Shown: one piece after another, positions 28,301 to 37,316 of the stretch
How positions within the stretch are numbered: position 1 is the first letter of the stretch
How the letters are laid out: every line of letters starts with the position of its first letter
Source: Brachynemurus nebulosus
Lineage: Eukaryota > Arthropoda > Insecta > Neuroptera > Myrmeleontidae
Assembly (NCBI GenBank): GCA_035578155.1
Contig: JAPWDM010000009.1
Location: 2,764,001 to 2,828,000 of the forward strand
DNA length: 64,000 bases
Direction: 5' to 3'
Program-made: the position numbers and the translations under genes
The notes under the pieces: model-generated
Database searches by the model: none
Seen by the model: the letters and a program-made list of their open reading frames with translations, nothing else
Told to the model about the DNA's origin: nothing

Positions 28301-30382
28301 ATATATCAGACGGACTTTTTTTTTAATAGATTTGAGCGTTACTTTATGGTATTCCATATTTGATATTAGTAAATAAAAACACTTTACTTTGCAAAATACC
28401 ACTTTTATTGAATATACAAACTTGTTTTCCTTGTTTTTGACTCCGCCCACTACTCTATTCTCACTAATTTCCCATCATGCATTGCTACAATTTATAAGAT
28501 TTAGAATAAATAGGCATGTATCTGAATGTAATTTCTACACGTTTGAGAATGATCATACTGACCGAATCATAAGAGTTTTTATCTATACATATAATAAAAC
28601 TGTAATGAGACCGTTTCTGTACATGGAATATTTTTTTAAAATTGTACTGATACTGTAAATAGTTATCGATGTAGATATCAAAACAGCGATTTTTAAAATT
28701 TTTGTCTGTCTGTCTGTTCACGCATTACGTAAAAACTACTGGACGGATTTTAATGAAATTTGGTGTAATGATAACTTATTACCTGGTTCAACATCTAAGA
28801 TACTTTTTATTTCGAGAAAATGTCTCATTCCCACGGGAAAATGGAAAAACTATTTTGAGCATGTACACACATTACGTAAATTTATATATTTCACAATTTC
28901 ATAACTATAGTAACAAAATGTAATGTAAATAAATTGAATATTGTAGTTTGGAAATTTTTCTGAATTTGAAATCAAAGAAAATGTTGCTAATTGTGTACCG
29001 AAAAATATAATAAATACACAATTGTCAATTTGGAGACAATTTATCGCATTTTGTGTTGCAAGAAACTACAAATTGGAAAAAGAAACTACTCAACGTTTCG
29101 CGTGAACAACGTCACGGGTACGGCTAGTATACAATAAAAGTGGTATTTTGCAAAGTAAAATGTTTTTATTTACTAATATCAGACGAATCTTTAATTTTTT
29201 TTTTAGAATTTACATAATCTTATTCCAAGTCTTTATGTAAAATTTTATCAAAATCTGACAAAGTAGAAAGGGGGGCGGGTTTTAATGCGTTACGCAAAGC
29301 ATAGATAAAACTTATTTTAATACCGTATAATTTTCACTTGTTTGATAATGATCATATCGATCGAAACACGTAACACAACGGTATTTTTACAAAAAAAATG
29401 TTTTATTTATTGTTAGCAATGTATAATATTTTCAAAAATTACCTCCACTCTGTTGCGTGGTGGCAACAAGCCTCTGAGGCGGCACTCGCGACGAATACAC
29501 AACTTGCTGCTGTTGATGCACCGCGGCAACGGACGACGCTTGCTGACTTGGCGCGTTTGCCGATGTGACCAGTTGTGTGGCAATGGCGACACTGGCGCCG
29601 GGCCCGGGCGTCACCTGATGCGCCCCCAACGACACCGACTGTTGACTCTGTTGGCTCACTACCGTCGTGGAATTATGATTGGTGGCGGCAATTTGAATTT
29701 GTGCGGCGGTCGCTTGACTCACGGTTATTTGGTTTATGTTGGCAATATTGCCGCTAACTTTATTGAGATGTAACGACGTGGGAATTACGGTGCTGAAACG
29801 GTGCGTGGAAACGGTTTGACCGGTTGGTGTGGCGGTTGAATGGCCACCCGCACCGCCCGAGGTGGCAATGTTTGGATTCGGTTGTTGATTTTGAGTGGGT
29901 TGTCGATGTAATATTAGATTTGTTGCACCAGTTTGCGCATGATTGGTGGCGGCTGATACAGCCGAGGCCGGTATGGTTATTTGACCGGACACTGGAGTGC
30001 CGAGCGCTGATAGATTTATGCCAACATTTGATCCAATTGTGTGAATGGTTGTCGGATTGGCTGGCGTGAGATTTGTCGCGCCAATTGGTCGAATGATTTG
30101 ATTCAAATTTGCCGAGCTTATGTGCACGACGGATTGGGCGGCGCCGGGACCGGACGAATTTGACGCGTTGGCCGTATGAATTTGTGTACCATGTGGCAAG
30201 TATGTGGTGACCGTTGATTGTGTGGTGGTTGGCGGTGATTCGTGCGCACGTATTGTTGACGATTGTTGCTGTTGTTGACTCGGATTGTTGGTGCTGTTGT
30301 TAATTGTTGGGGCACCAGAATGCGGCGCCGTTGGAGCGCCCGTAGCGTCCGCCCTAGGAGCGCTAGAAACGCTACGTTTCAT
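10334..30382 (-). CDS. Sin3A: Paired amphipathic helix protein Sin3A, 12 coding exons
   Basis: Scaffold of the nuclear Sin3/HDAC co-repressor complex. Coding exons, 5' to 3' on the minus strand: 30382-29443, 27242-27010, 26278-26097, 26028-23844, 23713-23570, 21836-21485, 19831-19581, 19506-19177, 17794-17450, 16386-16027, 12617-12192, 10588-10334 (stop TGA 10336-10334). They total 6003 bases (2000 residues) and all junction phases agree. Domains: Ser/Thr/Gln-rich N-terminus 1-390; PAH1 about 413-482; PAH2 about 664-767; an Arg/Glu repeat about 798-840; PAH3 about 898-967; HDAC-interacting domain about 995-1107 with the [17 protein letters not shown] motif; then the Sin3 C-terminal region ending in DWLMG and YNRYRVE. 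A 20-odd residue insert lies after ALPK in the HDAC-interacting domain compared with vertebrate Sin3A. The length resembles long insect forms. The start ATG follows an acceptor at 30403, so a 5'-UTR exon lies upstream. Confidence 0.96.
10621..10935 (+). repeat. Dispersed repeat R1 copy in last Sin3A intron
   Basis: Aligns by eye with the R1 copies at 360-1060 and 39780-40205, including the TTTTCGATTCGAAAA palindrome. It ends near a TGACGTCA palindrome (10917). Non-coding. Confidence 0.55.
11233..11389. mobile_element. Short TIR element (hAT-like)
   Basis: TIRs CAGTGATTCTCAAA and its reverse complement bound about 156 bp; the inner sequence has GCGACCCCC blocks. Flanks CACTACAC and TCCTACAC match at 6 of 8 positions, compatible with an old hAT duplication. 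A decayed relative without its left end lies at about 18441-18618. Confidence 0.6.
11463..11922. mobile_element. hAT MITE family B, copy 1
   Basis: Ends TAGTGATGTCGA and TCGACATAACTA are flanked by the exact 8-bp duplication GTTTATAG (11455-11462, 11923-11930). The interior is rich in TTAGTCGACTAA subterminal repeats. It belongs to the same family as 42014-42471. Confidence 0.85.
12712..14060. mobile_element. Large foldback element in a Sin3A intron
   Basis: Ends GTTTACATTTGCAATGATTT and its near reverse complement (14031-14060) both carry TGGCGCCA just inside. A second, inner inverted repeat pairs about 12991-13090 with 13770-13855 (CAGGGCGGCGACACA-like), so the element is either a long hairpin or one element inside another. 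No coding frame. Confidence 0.65.
14278..14370. repeat. Short palindrome with poly-C/poly-G
   Basis: GTTTAATTGTTAC followed by a C run on the left, and a G run followed by GTAACAATTAAAC on the right, form a 93-base hairpin-like repeat. Confidence 0.6.
14887..15039. repeat. Small TIR element
   Basis: Ends GCGCTATCTGGTGATAAAAA and the reverse complement of GCGACATCTGGTGATAAAAA differ at two positions; 153 bases in all. A clear target duplication was not seen. Confidence 0.6.
16395..16720. repeat. Tandem GTTCTAGAGTATTC repeat plus dispersed copy R3
   Basis: TTTTAGTGAATGTTCT recurs about 70 bases apart at 16410-16500. It runs into a segment with AATTTGGCATCACTGCTTGG that is repeated in the next Sin3A intron at about 17885-18065. 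Probably one element family in neighbouring introns. Confidence 0.55.
16776..17085. mobile_element. TIR element in a Sin3A intron
   Basis: The 29-base ends (left ACACTGATTACTGCTGCCAC, right GTGGCAGCAGTAACTAGTGT after its first bases) are near-perfect reverse complements. Interior has CACTAGATAGCAG and a CAAATGACA block. About 310 bp, no coding frame; target duplication not clear. Confidence 0.6.
18670..19062 (+). pseudogene. Tandemly duplicated LINE reverse-transcriptase fragment
   Basis: Two direct copies with a period of about 202 bases. Each begins with a decayed GVPQGS-x-LGPLLF motif: [15 protein letters not shown] at 18681 and [15 protein letters not shown] at 18883. Both end with a GGGTTTCGTAGT block. 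It is a non-functional fragment inside a Sin3A intron. Confidence 0.6.
20382..21177. mobile_element. piggyBac-type MITE
   Basis: TTAA at 20378-20381 and 21178-21181 flank ends CCCTAGAATCATACGT and ACGTATGATTCTTGGG. TTAA plus CCC ends is the piggyBac signature. Internal AATCATACATCGACG repeats lie at about 20411 and 20967. It is 796 bp with no transposase frame. Confidence 0.85.
22940..23175. repeat. Inverted pair of a Penelope-like terminal repeat with hammerhead cores
   Basis: Two arms in inverted orientation share AACTAGTTTTCGGTTGA and a CTGATGATGG block, and carry GAATTCAGTTT-type sequence toward the centre. Both motif copies read outward. It sits in the Sin3A intron between 21837 and 23569. 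Confidence 0.65.
22966..23013 (-). ncRNA. Hammerhead ribozyme candidate 1
   Basis: Minus strand: helix I half TCAC, core CTGATGA (23007-23001), helix II GGTT/AACC with a 5-base loop and an extra T before it, GAA (22986-22984), self-complementary helix III AACTAGTT (22983-22976), then A as the cleavage-site base and GTGA closing helix I with four pairs. All invariant core bases are present. The extra T next to A9 is non-standard. Confidence 0.5.
23426..23464 (+). pseudogene. LINE reverse-transcriptase relic
   Basis: Reads GIPQGFIL, a stop, then PLLF: the same motif as at 18681, now broken by a stop codon. Lies in a Sin3A intron. Confidence 0.5.
27694..27765 (+). pseudogene. Penelope-like element GIY-YIG endonuclease relic
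   Basis: Frame reads [19 protein letters not shown], a stop, then VEH. The pattern C-x2-C-x3-Y-x-GQTGR-x-F-x2-R-x2-EH is the start of the GIY-YIG nuclease of Penelope-like retroelements. It is broken by a stop and carries no recognisable reverse-transcriptase partner. Lies in a Sin3A intron. Confidence 0.65.
28361..29182. mobile_element. About 50-bp inverted repeats enclosing a Helitron-like insertion
   Basis: The arm 28361-28410 (TGATATTAGTAAATAAAAAC onward) and its reverse complement at 29132-29182 enclose a separate element. The arms resemble the 50905-50970 segment in the Canopy intron. Confidence 0.6.
28665..29127 (+). mobile_element. Non-autonomous Helitron candidate
   Basis: The 3' end is CTAG (29124-29127) followed by T. 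It is preceded by a hairpin with stem CGTGA/TCACG (29101-29116), seven bases before CTAG; this hairpin plus CTRR is the Helitron signature. The 5' part carries the TGTCTGTCTGTTCACGC and AACTACTGGACGGATTTTAA blocks common to insect Helitron families. The 5' boundary (TC at 28665) is a guess. Confidence 0.6.
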
Positions 30383-30402
30383 CTCAAATCACATTTGTGC
30401 TG
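30383..30402 (-). promoter_or_regulatory. Sin3A 5'-UTR end with an AUG-UGA start-stop element
   Basis: The exon begins after TTTCAG at 30403. It contains ATGTGA (30394-30389), a one-codon upstream ORF ending six bases before the main ATG. The acceptor is a tandem CAGCAG, so two splice positions three bases apart are possible. Confidence 0.5.
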
Positions 30403-30545
30403 CTGAAATATAAAGAAAAACACCAAATTCTAGATGATTCTGTTTCGTGGGTTGATTTGTGTCGATTCAACACATTGAGTAGGGGGTGGCGGTTTCCATA
30501 TGTATATGGACTAAGAAAAAAACCAAATTTTATTCATAATAATAT

Positions 30546-31470
30546 AGTATATTGTGCAATAAGTGCGGGAAATTGTCGATTGTCCACGAAAGCGAAGTTG
30601 AACGCACGAACGTAGTGAGTGCGCTCATTCGCTTAAGTGGGGCAATCGACAATCTCGCACCAGTTGCATATACTATTTTTTATTACGAATTTCACATACT
30701 TTTTTCTATTATTATCACTATTTTTGACATTTTTATTACTTTTTAAAATAATATTTTTAAGTGTTCGTCTTTTTTTTCTGAATTAATTATCGTTTAAATT
30801 ACTTTGTTGGTGGTTTCTATAGAAATAATTATGAAATATTTATTAAATGAAAAATCAAGAGGCGGCTTTGCGTGTTTTGATTAAATTTTGCGTGTTTTAT
30901 TGTCAATTTGCGTGCGGAAAGTATACTTTTCGCACGCAAAAAGTATGCGGAAAGAGTACAGTAGGCAGTTTATATTGCTAGCAACATATCTAGCCTATGA
31001 GAGGAATTGGTCGCCAATAAAGAAAGACAGACAATACAAAAATAGTGTACCATTTTTGTTCTGCGCATGTCTAACGGTTTACATGGAAAATAATAAATAA
31101 ACTCATTCACATTTTTAATATTTTATTGTTTGAATTTTTAACTCACGAATGACAATTTTATTTACTTAAATAATAAATAAACACATTTATCGCTTATTAA
31201 ATAAAATTTACTTTGTATGATAATGATAATTTATACTCGTACTTGATAATGAAAACCTAAGTGGCTAAAATGGAGGCATTTTTAAAATTGACAGCGCATG
31301 CGGACAATGAAAATAGGTACACTAAATAGAAAGAGAGAGTGATATCGTCTGCACTCTAATGTTTGCGACCAAAAATGCAAATTGATAGCAATATTTATAT
31401 GAGGCAAACAGCTATTTTGCGTACAGAAATATGTGCGCCAAGTTAGTAATTCTCCCGCATGAGTAATAAA
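30546..31470. repeat. Foldback repeat R4, copy 1 (longer)
   Basis: Opens with a 129-base palindrome (30546-30674, arms AGTATATTGTGCAATAAGTG and GCGAGATTGTCGATTG-like). It continues with CACGCAAAAAGTATGCGG and ends TCCCGCATGAGTAATAA. The same structure recurs at 59391-59880 with high similarity, but this copy has about 430 extra bases (30975-31400). Confidence 0.65.
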
Positions 31471-31494
31471 AAAGTTTTTCCCCTTAAGGACCCA

Positions 31495-31690
31495 TAAAAT
31501 ATATAAAATATTCGCTCGACCGGTTTCGGCTACTTTTGTAGGCATCTTTCTTCATATTTCTGGTTTTTACATATATTTACATATTACATTTTTTGCTACT
31601 GAAGAGGACTACAAAAGTAGCCGAAACCGATCTAGCGTATATTTTAAATATTTTGTGGGTCCTTAAGGGGAAAAACTTTATTATTATATA
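31495..31690. repeat. Inverted pair of Penelope-like terminal repeats
   Basis: Left arm (minus) and right arm (plus) share ACAAAAGTAGCCGAAACC and GGACCC..TAAGGGGAAAAAC-type ends. The motifs read outward. The right copy has a full hammerhead core; the left copy has lost it. Confidence 0.65.
31594..31638 (+). ncRNA. Hammerhead ribozyme candidate 2
   Basis: Helix I half GCTA, core CTGAAGA (31599-31605), helix II GG-CTAC/GTAG-CC with one bulged A and AAAA loop, GAA (31623-31625), short helix III ACCGAT, cleavage base C (31632), TAGC closing helix I. Core bases fit CUGANGA..GAA. Helix III is only one sure pair. Confidence 0.5.
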
Positions 31691-32565
31691 TAATGCAGCC
31701 CACAGTACAGCTCGATATAGTAATTTAACAAATTTTGTTGTAATATGTCAACTCCTTTGGAAATTATACTATTTACTAGTTTTCAAAAAACGCTCTGGAA
31801 GCTTTCCTATTTAATTTACAACATTTTCCAGGGCTTTTACTACGATATACTGCACAATATGTGAAAAAAAATATTTTTTGAAAAACCTAAAGAAAATTTT
31901 TTTCAATTTGAAATTTTTCAAAAAATTTTGGAAAATATTTATGATAAATTAAATTCAAAAATAACTGATACACTTGCAAATCACGTTGCAAAATATGAAA
32001 GTGAGATTACAACTGCAGCACTAAAAAAGATTTAAGATGAAAGTACGAGTACTAAACAGTATTTTTAGCATTTTTCAAAATAAAACAGGTTTTTGATAAA
32101 AAAAAAAAAAATCAGTTACTTTGCAAGGTGATTTACAAGTGTGACAGCTATTTCTAGCCGTAATTACCATTCTTTTTTCCAAAATGTGCTATTTGAGAAA
32201 CTCAAGGTACGACTATGATTTGCCTGGGCACTGATAATTTATTTGAGTGTAATTTTTGGTAAAAATTCATACTTTTTCAAAAAAAAATCGATATCTCGCT
32301 ACATTTTTGAGATATTAAGCGGGAAAATTTTATAAACTTTTTTAAATTAACGCGCTGTGAAGGTTATTTAGCGATATGAAAATTCGAACAAAGAAAAATA
32401 TGTTAGAAATGATAATCATGTAGATGACTAATTTTCAATTTCAAATTAAAATTCTGCAAGTGCGTATTATTAAAATTAACCGTCAATTTGTTAATAATAT
32501 GATTATCTAAACCTTTTTACTTTCTATATGAATTAAAAAACTGTTTCACTAACACTGTTTCTTAA

Positions 32566-33098
32566 CCCCTTATCGCATACGAAGCCATATATATGGATTT
32601 TAAGTTTTACTATTTTTTTTCAACATATTAAATTTTTTTTTTTTTTTGAAACTAATGTTAAATCCTAACTTTATACTCTTTCGAGTAACGGAACGTAATT
32701 TTTGTTGTCTTTGGTAAGTGCGGGTTGTCAAATTATTTGAAGTTATGTTCAAAGTGTCCAACAGTTACAGTGCAATTAACTGGTGCTAATTTTATTTATG
32801 AAAACTAAAAACAATAAAACGGTAAGTACTAAAATCAAAAATTTTCAAAACAGATTCTTTATATATCCAAGAACATGGAATAGGTGTGATTCGTGTGTGT
32901 TTTCTTGATTTCTTCGATTTTTGGGGCTTATTTTGAAGTTGCCATATTTGGCTTCGTATGCGAGTAATTTCTATGTTTTTAGCGAATTTCCAAAATGGAA
33001 TTCAGCTATTACAGCTACTGTCATGAGCGACTTGAACTCGGGACCATGGCAGAAATTAGTTTTGAGGTCCCTAGGAACCAAAAATAATATTCACTCAA

Positions 33099-33169
<71 letters not shown>

Positions 33170-33516
33170 GTGTGTGTGTGTGTGTCCGCACGATAACTCT
33201 CGAACGAATGTCCTACTATTACAAAATTTGGTGAAAATATTGGAAGTCCTAAACTCTTGGATGAGTTCTTCAGCCAGACACGTCGGATGCCAGGAACATG
33301 GTTTTTGTTCTTGCAAAAAATTAGTTTTTTGCCAAAATTTCCACTTATTCAAAAATTTTTGCGATTTTTTTTACACCACTTAAAAGAGAAGAAAAAATTA
33401 CATAAAAAAGGTCTTTAAACTTTTTTTCTATGACTACTAAAATAAAAGAAGTGAAAGACATTTTCAGTAAAAAAAATTTTTTTCATCACCTCCTTCATAA
33501 TTCATGCAATAAGGGG
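32566..33516. mobile_element. piggyBac-like MITE with nested R1 repeat
   Basis: TTAA at 32562-32565 and 33517-33520 flank ends CCCCTTATCGCAT and ATGCAATAAGGGG. It is 951 bp with no transposase frame. It contains a reverse copy of R1 (32990-33395) with a (TA)n array (33102-33167) followed by (TG)n. Confidence 0.75.
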
Positions 33517-35014
33517 TTAAATCGCGTAAAATTCGACAATGACTATTACAAAATGGTCACGCCAAGTGTGAGTAGACCGCCTAATGCAATGACAGAAATG
33601 ACGAATTCATAAGGATTTCGTCGTTTAGAACTAAAAAATTATCGGGTGGACGGATATTGTGAAATTGACCATTTAAAATTAATTATTACCTGTAAAAAAT
33701 ATCTATTTATGTTTATAATACTTCAAACTTTGATTGCCCGATATCTCGAAAACTATGAGAGATATCAATTTTTTTTACTCTTGGAAAAATGTTTATTTTG
33801 AACGATTTCACCAGAATATTACACTCAAATTACGACGTCCGGGAAGAAATCCTCGAAAAATGTTGGCACCATTCTCAGTTCTGTACGAACATTTTTTCCA
33901 AACGGATTGACACAGTACAATAAAATTTTTTTGGGGTATTTTTCTAAGTCCATACGGGGCGGCACACCCCACCAAATTTTTGTGTTGAAACTGGCATAGA
34001 CCAACGTTCATTTCAAATTTAAAAAAAAAAAAAATTCAAAAAATGTTTATATTACCAATACAAAAATCTAGCCATAATTATTTTGTACAATTCGACTATG
34101 ACGGTTTGAATAAATATTCTTTATGTAACATTTCGCATCTAAAAATACAATTCATAACTGATATTTCGTTTGAACAGGCCATCCTGACAGTTTACCCCGT
34201 GTTATTAGCATTTTTCCACACAAATGACAACACAAAATGACAAATTTTATTTTTAAAAATAAATAAATTTTATAATCTACACCCACGTGATTCTCAAAAC
34301 AAATTATTTTTGAAAACAGGCAGAAAAAAAAACATCCCCTACAGAGTGACTTGTGTGACGCAATTAGAACGATTAGAACGCTACTAAAGACCAACACATT
34401 TTTTATTTAAAATATCTGATTATTTTTACTTTTATAATTATTAGCAGAACACGCTTTCCACGAGTTTTTATTTAACTTTTTTTTTTAAAAAATAATTATT
34501 CACGAATATCAAAAATGTGTGTCCACGGATTTAACAGCACAAATAGTTAAGTGTTTACTGTACTAGATTGAATGAACTCTTAAAAAAATCTGATGTAATC
34601 TACGATTATTATTCCATATAGTTAAGGGGAGATTCGGTAAAAAAAGAGGGCGCATGTAATTTCCGCACTTTTTTTTAAAATGCATCAACTGTTCGTTAAT
34701 TTATGTTGTAAATTCCGCAATGGTCAGAAAATTAACATAATTATGTACACGAAAAACCTACATACCGGGTGAGTTTTTTGATAACTGCCATTCTATTTAT
34801 TCCTAAAATATTCACAACAAAAATGAAACCACTTTTTTTTAGAAATTTGGACAAAAGGAAATGCTAATTATGAAGGTGATTAATATTCAGCTAGCTCGTT
34901 ACTATCATGAAAATTTAGGCAAAGGAAAATGCTAAAAATGCTAATCAGACAGGTGACTCATTTTCAATTAACTGCTTTTATTTCATAAGAATTCGGGCAA
35001 AGGGAAACTAAACT

Positions 35015-35245
35015 AACCAAACATTAACTAACCTCACCACCTAGTTGTATATCAAAGTCGAAGTATATTATCAAAACTAACTAAACTAACCTAACATAAA
35101 TTAACCTCACCACCTAGTTTTTATATAAAAGTCGAAATATATTGTCAAAACTAAACTAAACTAACCTAACCTTAACTAACCTTACCACCTAGTTTTATAT
35201 CAAAGTCGAAGTATATTGTCAAAACTAATTAAACTAACCTTCCAT
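35015..35245 (+). repeat. Tandem repeat, three units of about 72 bases
   Basis: CACCTAGTT, AAAGTCGAAGTATATT and CAAAACTAA blocks recur three times in direct order. Units differ by a few bases. No function seen. Confidence 0.7.
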
Positions 35246-35629
35246 TTTTAAAGAACTTTCCAATGATATACCATAAGTGGGGTCTTACAATTTAAAAATA
35301 TAGGATTAGGGTGGCTGAAGTCAAAAAGTTGCTTGCAAAAATTTCCCATCCCAGTCATAATGGTTCGCCCATCATGTTCTAGAAACTATTTTAACAGATT
35401 TTAATTACCTATTATCATTCCAAAGATACAAGGCTTGGCTTGTTTTTAAATTGACACCCTGTTTATGTATTATACATACCAGTTAAATATAATTTTATCA
35501 AAAAATAATTAGTTTTATTTTCAATTGTTTAGTGCGGAAAATACACATCTAGGATCATGATAATTTCAAAAGATGAGTGCGGAATTTACCTGTGATCTTT
35601 TGTTTGGTGCGAAAATTACTACCGCCCAA

Positions 35630-35925
35630 AAAAGAAAAGTAATCGATTTTGTTTTCTTCATAATTATGTTCCTTTAAGGTGTTAGAAATATTGCCTTAAA
35701 ATTTTATTTAAAAAAAATGATAAATCAAAAAGTTATGGGCATTTTAGTGCACGCACTTTACTATAATTCAATTTAAAAAAAAAAAACCTTAAATGCTATT
35801 TTCTCGAAAGTACATTTTTTGACATGATTCCTCGTGTGTCTCAAAAAGTATTTGAGATATCGACATAAATTAAAGTGCATATTATTCCTCGATACCGTTA
35901 TTTTGGTGGCAGGAAGTCACATAAT
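35630..35925. repeat. Dispersed repeat R2, copy 2
   Basis: Direct copy of the 6515-6790 segment, sharing GATATCGACATAAAT and AAGTGCATATTATTCCTC. Confidence 0.6.
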
Positions 35926-36729
35926 TTATGAAAAAAATTTGTTCTTATCGAGTGGGTACTTTTTCTCAAAATCAAATTTCCCTAGCTTTTTCCGATTTTC
36001 CAAACAATATATGAGAATCTTAAAATATTAAGGACCTTTTGTACTACATTCCATTCAAATTTCATCCATTTTTATAAACGGGTTCTAGAGAAAATCGAAA
36101 AAAGACAAAATTTTTTCAAATTTTTCTAAATAGGAACACTGGACAAAATTTTTCTCTTTATTCTATATCCGAAATACCTATAGAACTAATTTGAGTCTGT
36201 TTTTATGTCTCTAGTCCCAGTAGATCTGGAGAAGAAAATTTCCAAGGTCGGATTTTTGGGTTTCTGGAATTCTGGGTTCCTTAAGCCCTAAAATTACATA
36301 TACCCAAACTGGAAGTAAAAATCTTTACAGACAAACTTAGATTCGCAAATTCCCGTACTAAATAAAAGTTAAGCAAAAACTTACAAAAATGCTAATAAAT
36401 TAATGTCAATCGATGAAGTTAAAAAAATATGTCTTAGAACCACAAAATTACTCTAACAAAAAGCATAAAAGATTTATTATTCACCAATAAAAAAATCAAT
36501 AAAAATGATGCTGAACTTCCGGTAAGCGGACATCCGATTGTCTGTTAATCTATATTGCTTCCAATTTTCTTTTTCCGTGAATTTAAATTTTAATTATTTT
36601 TTGAACAAAAAGTTAAGTTTGCTGACTATTTTAAAGCAAAAAATTATTACGTATTGCAAACTTCCGGTTAAGTCAAAAAACTGATGCGCCTTTTTCGGTT
36701 TTTCTTGAAAACTGAAACTTCCTTGAAAT

Positions 36730-37316
36730 TGGTTAACTTCAAAAATGTAAACTTTACCGCATCGATGCAGCATCATGACTTTTCTGATGCGTCTAATACT
36801 ACATGATGCGCTGCTGATGCTCTCTTGAAATTTGATGCACATTAGATGTTTTTGAATGGGATATTGGCATCATTTAGCCTCTGATTTGACTACGGCTAGA
36901 CTATAGATAATATAGCAATACAGTCTTTGTATAGGTATATTATCTTTGGATTTCAACTTGAACTTACTTGAAATTATTTGAATAAAAAATATTACATACC
37001 TATTTTGAGTGCAAGATGTATTCAAATAGTTTAAACAATTTTAATCAAAGGTAAATACATTAATCTTTTTCAACAATTTGTTTTTCGGAATTATTCCTGT
37101 TGGTGTTAATACCTACATAATATGGCCAGTAGTTATAATTCTACATTATACACATGACATGCATCTTGGACACGCATCACCAAATTTCTTGATGCATTGT
37201 TTTGACGCATTAAATGCAAAACTGAACTTTTGATTTTTCGTTGTGATGCGTCTGATGTGTTTTTGAACTTTTGACTCTGCCTCATGCAAGTAGTGATGCA
37301 TTTTTGAAGTTAGCCA
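36730..37316. mobile_element. TIR element with GATGC subterminal repeats
   Basis: Ends TGGTTAACTTCAAAAATG and its near reverse complement TTTTTGAAGTTAGCCA bound 587 bases. GATGC/GCATC motifs crowd both subterminal regions and are absent from the middle, as in hAT elements. No clear 8-bp duplication was seen. Confidence 0.55.

Noticed and set aside
35015..35245. CRISPR-like array
   Set aside because: The repeats are contiguous diverged tandem units with no unique spacers, in a eukaryotic genome.
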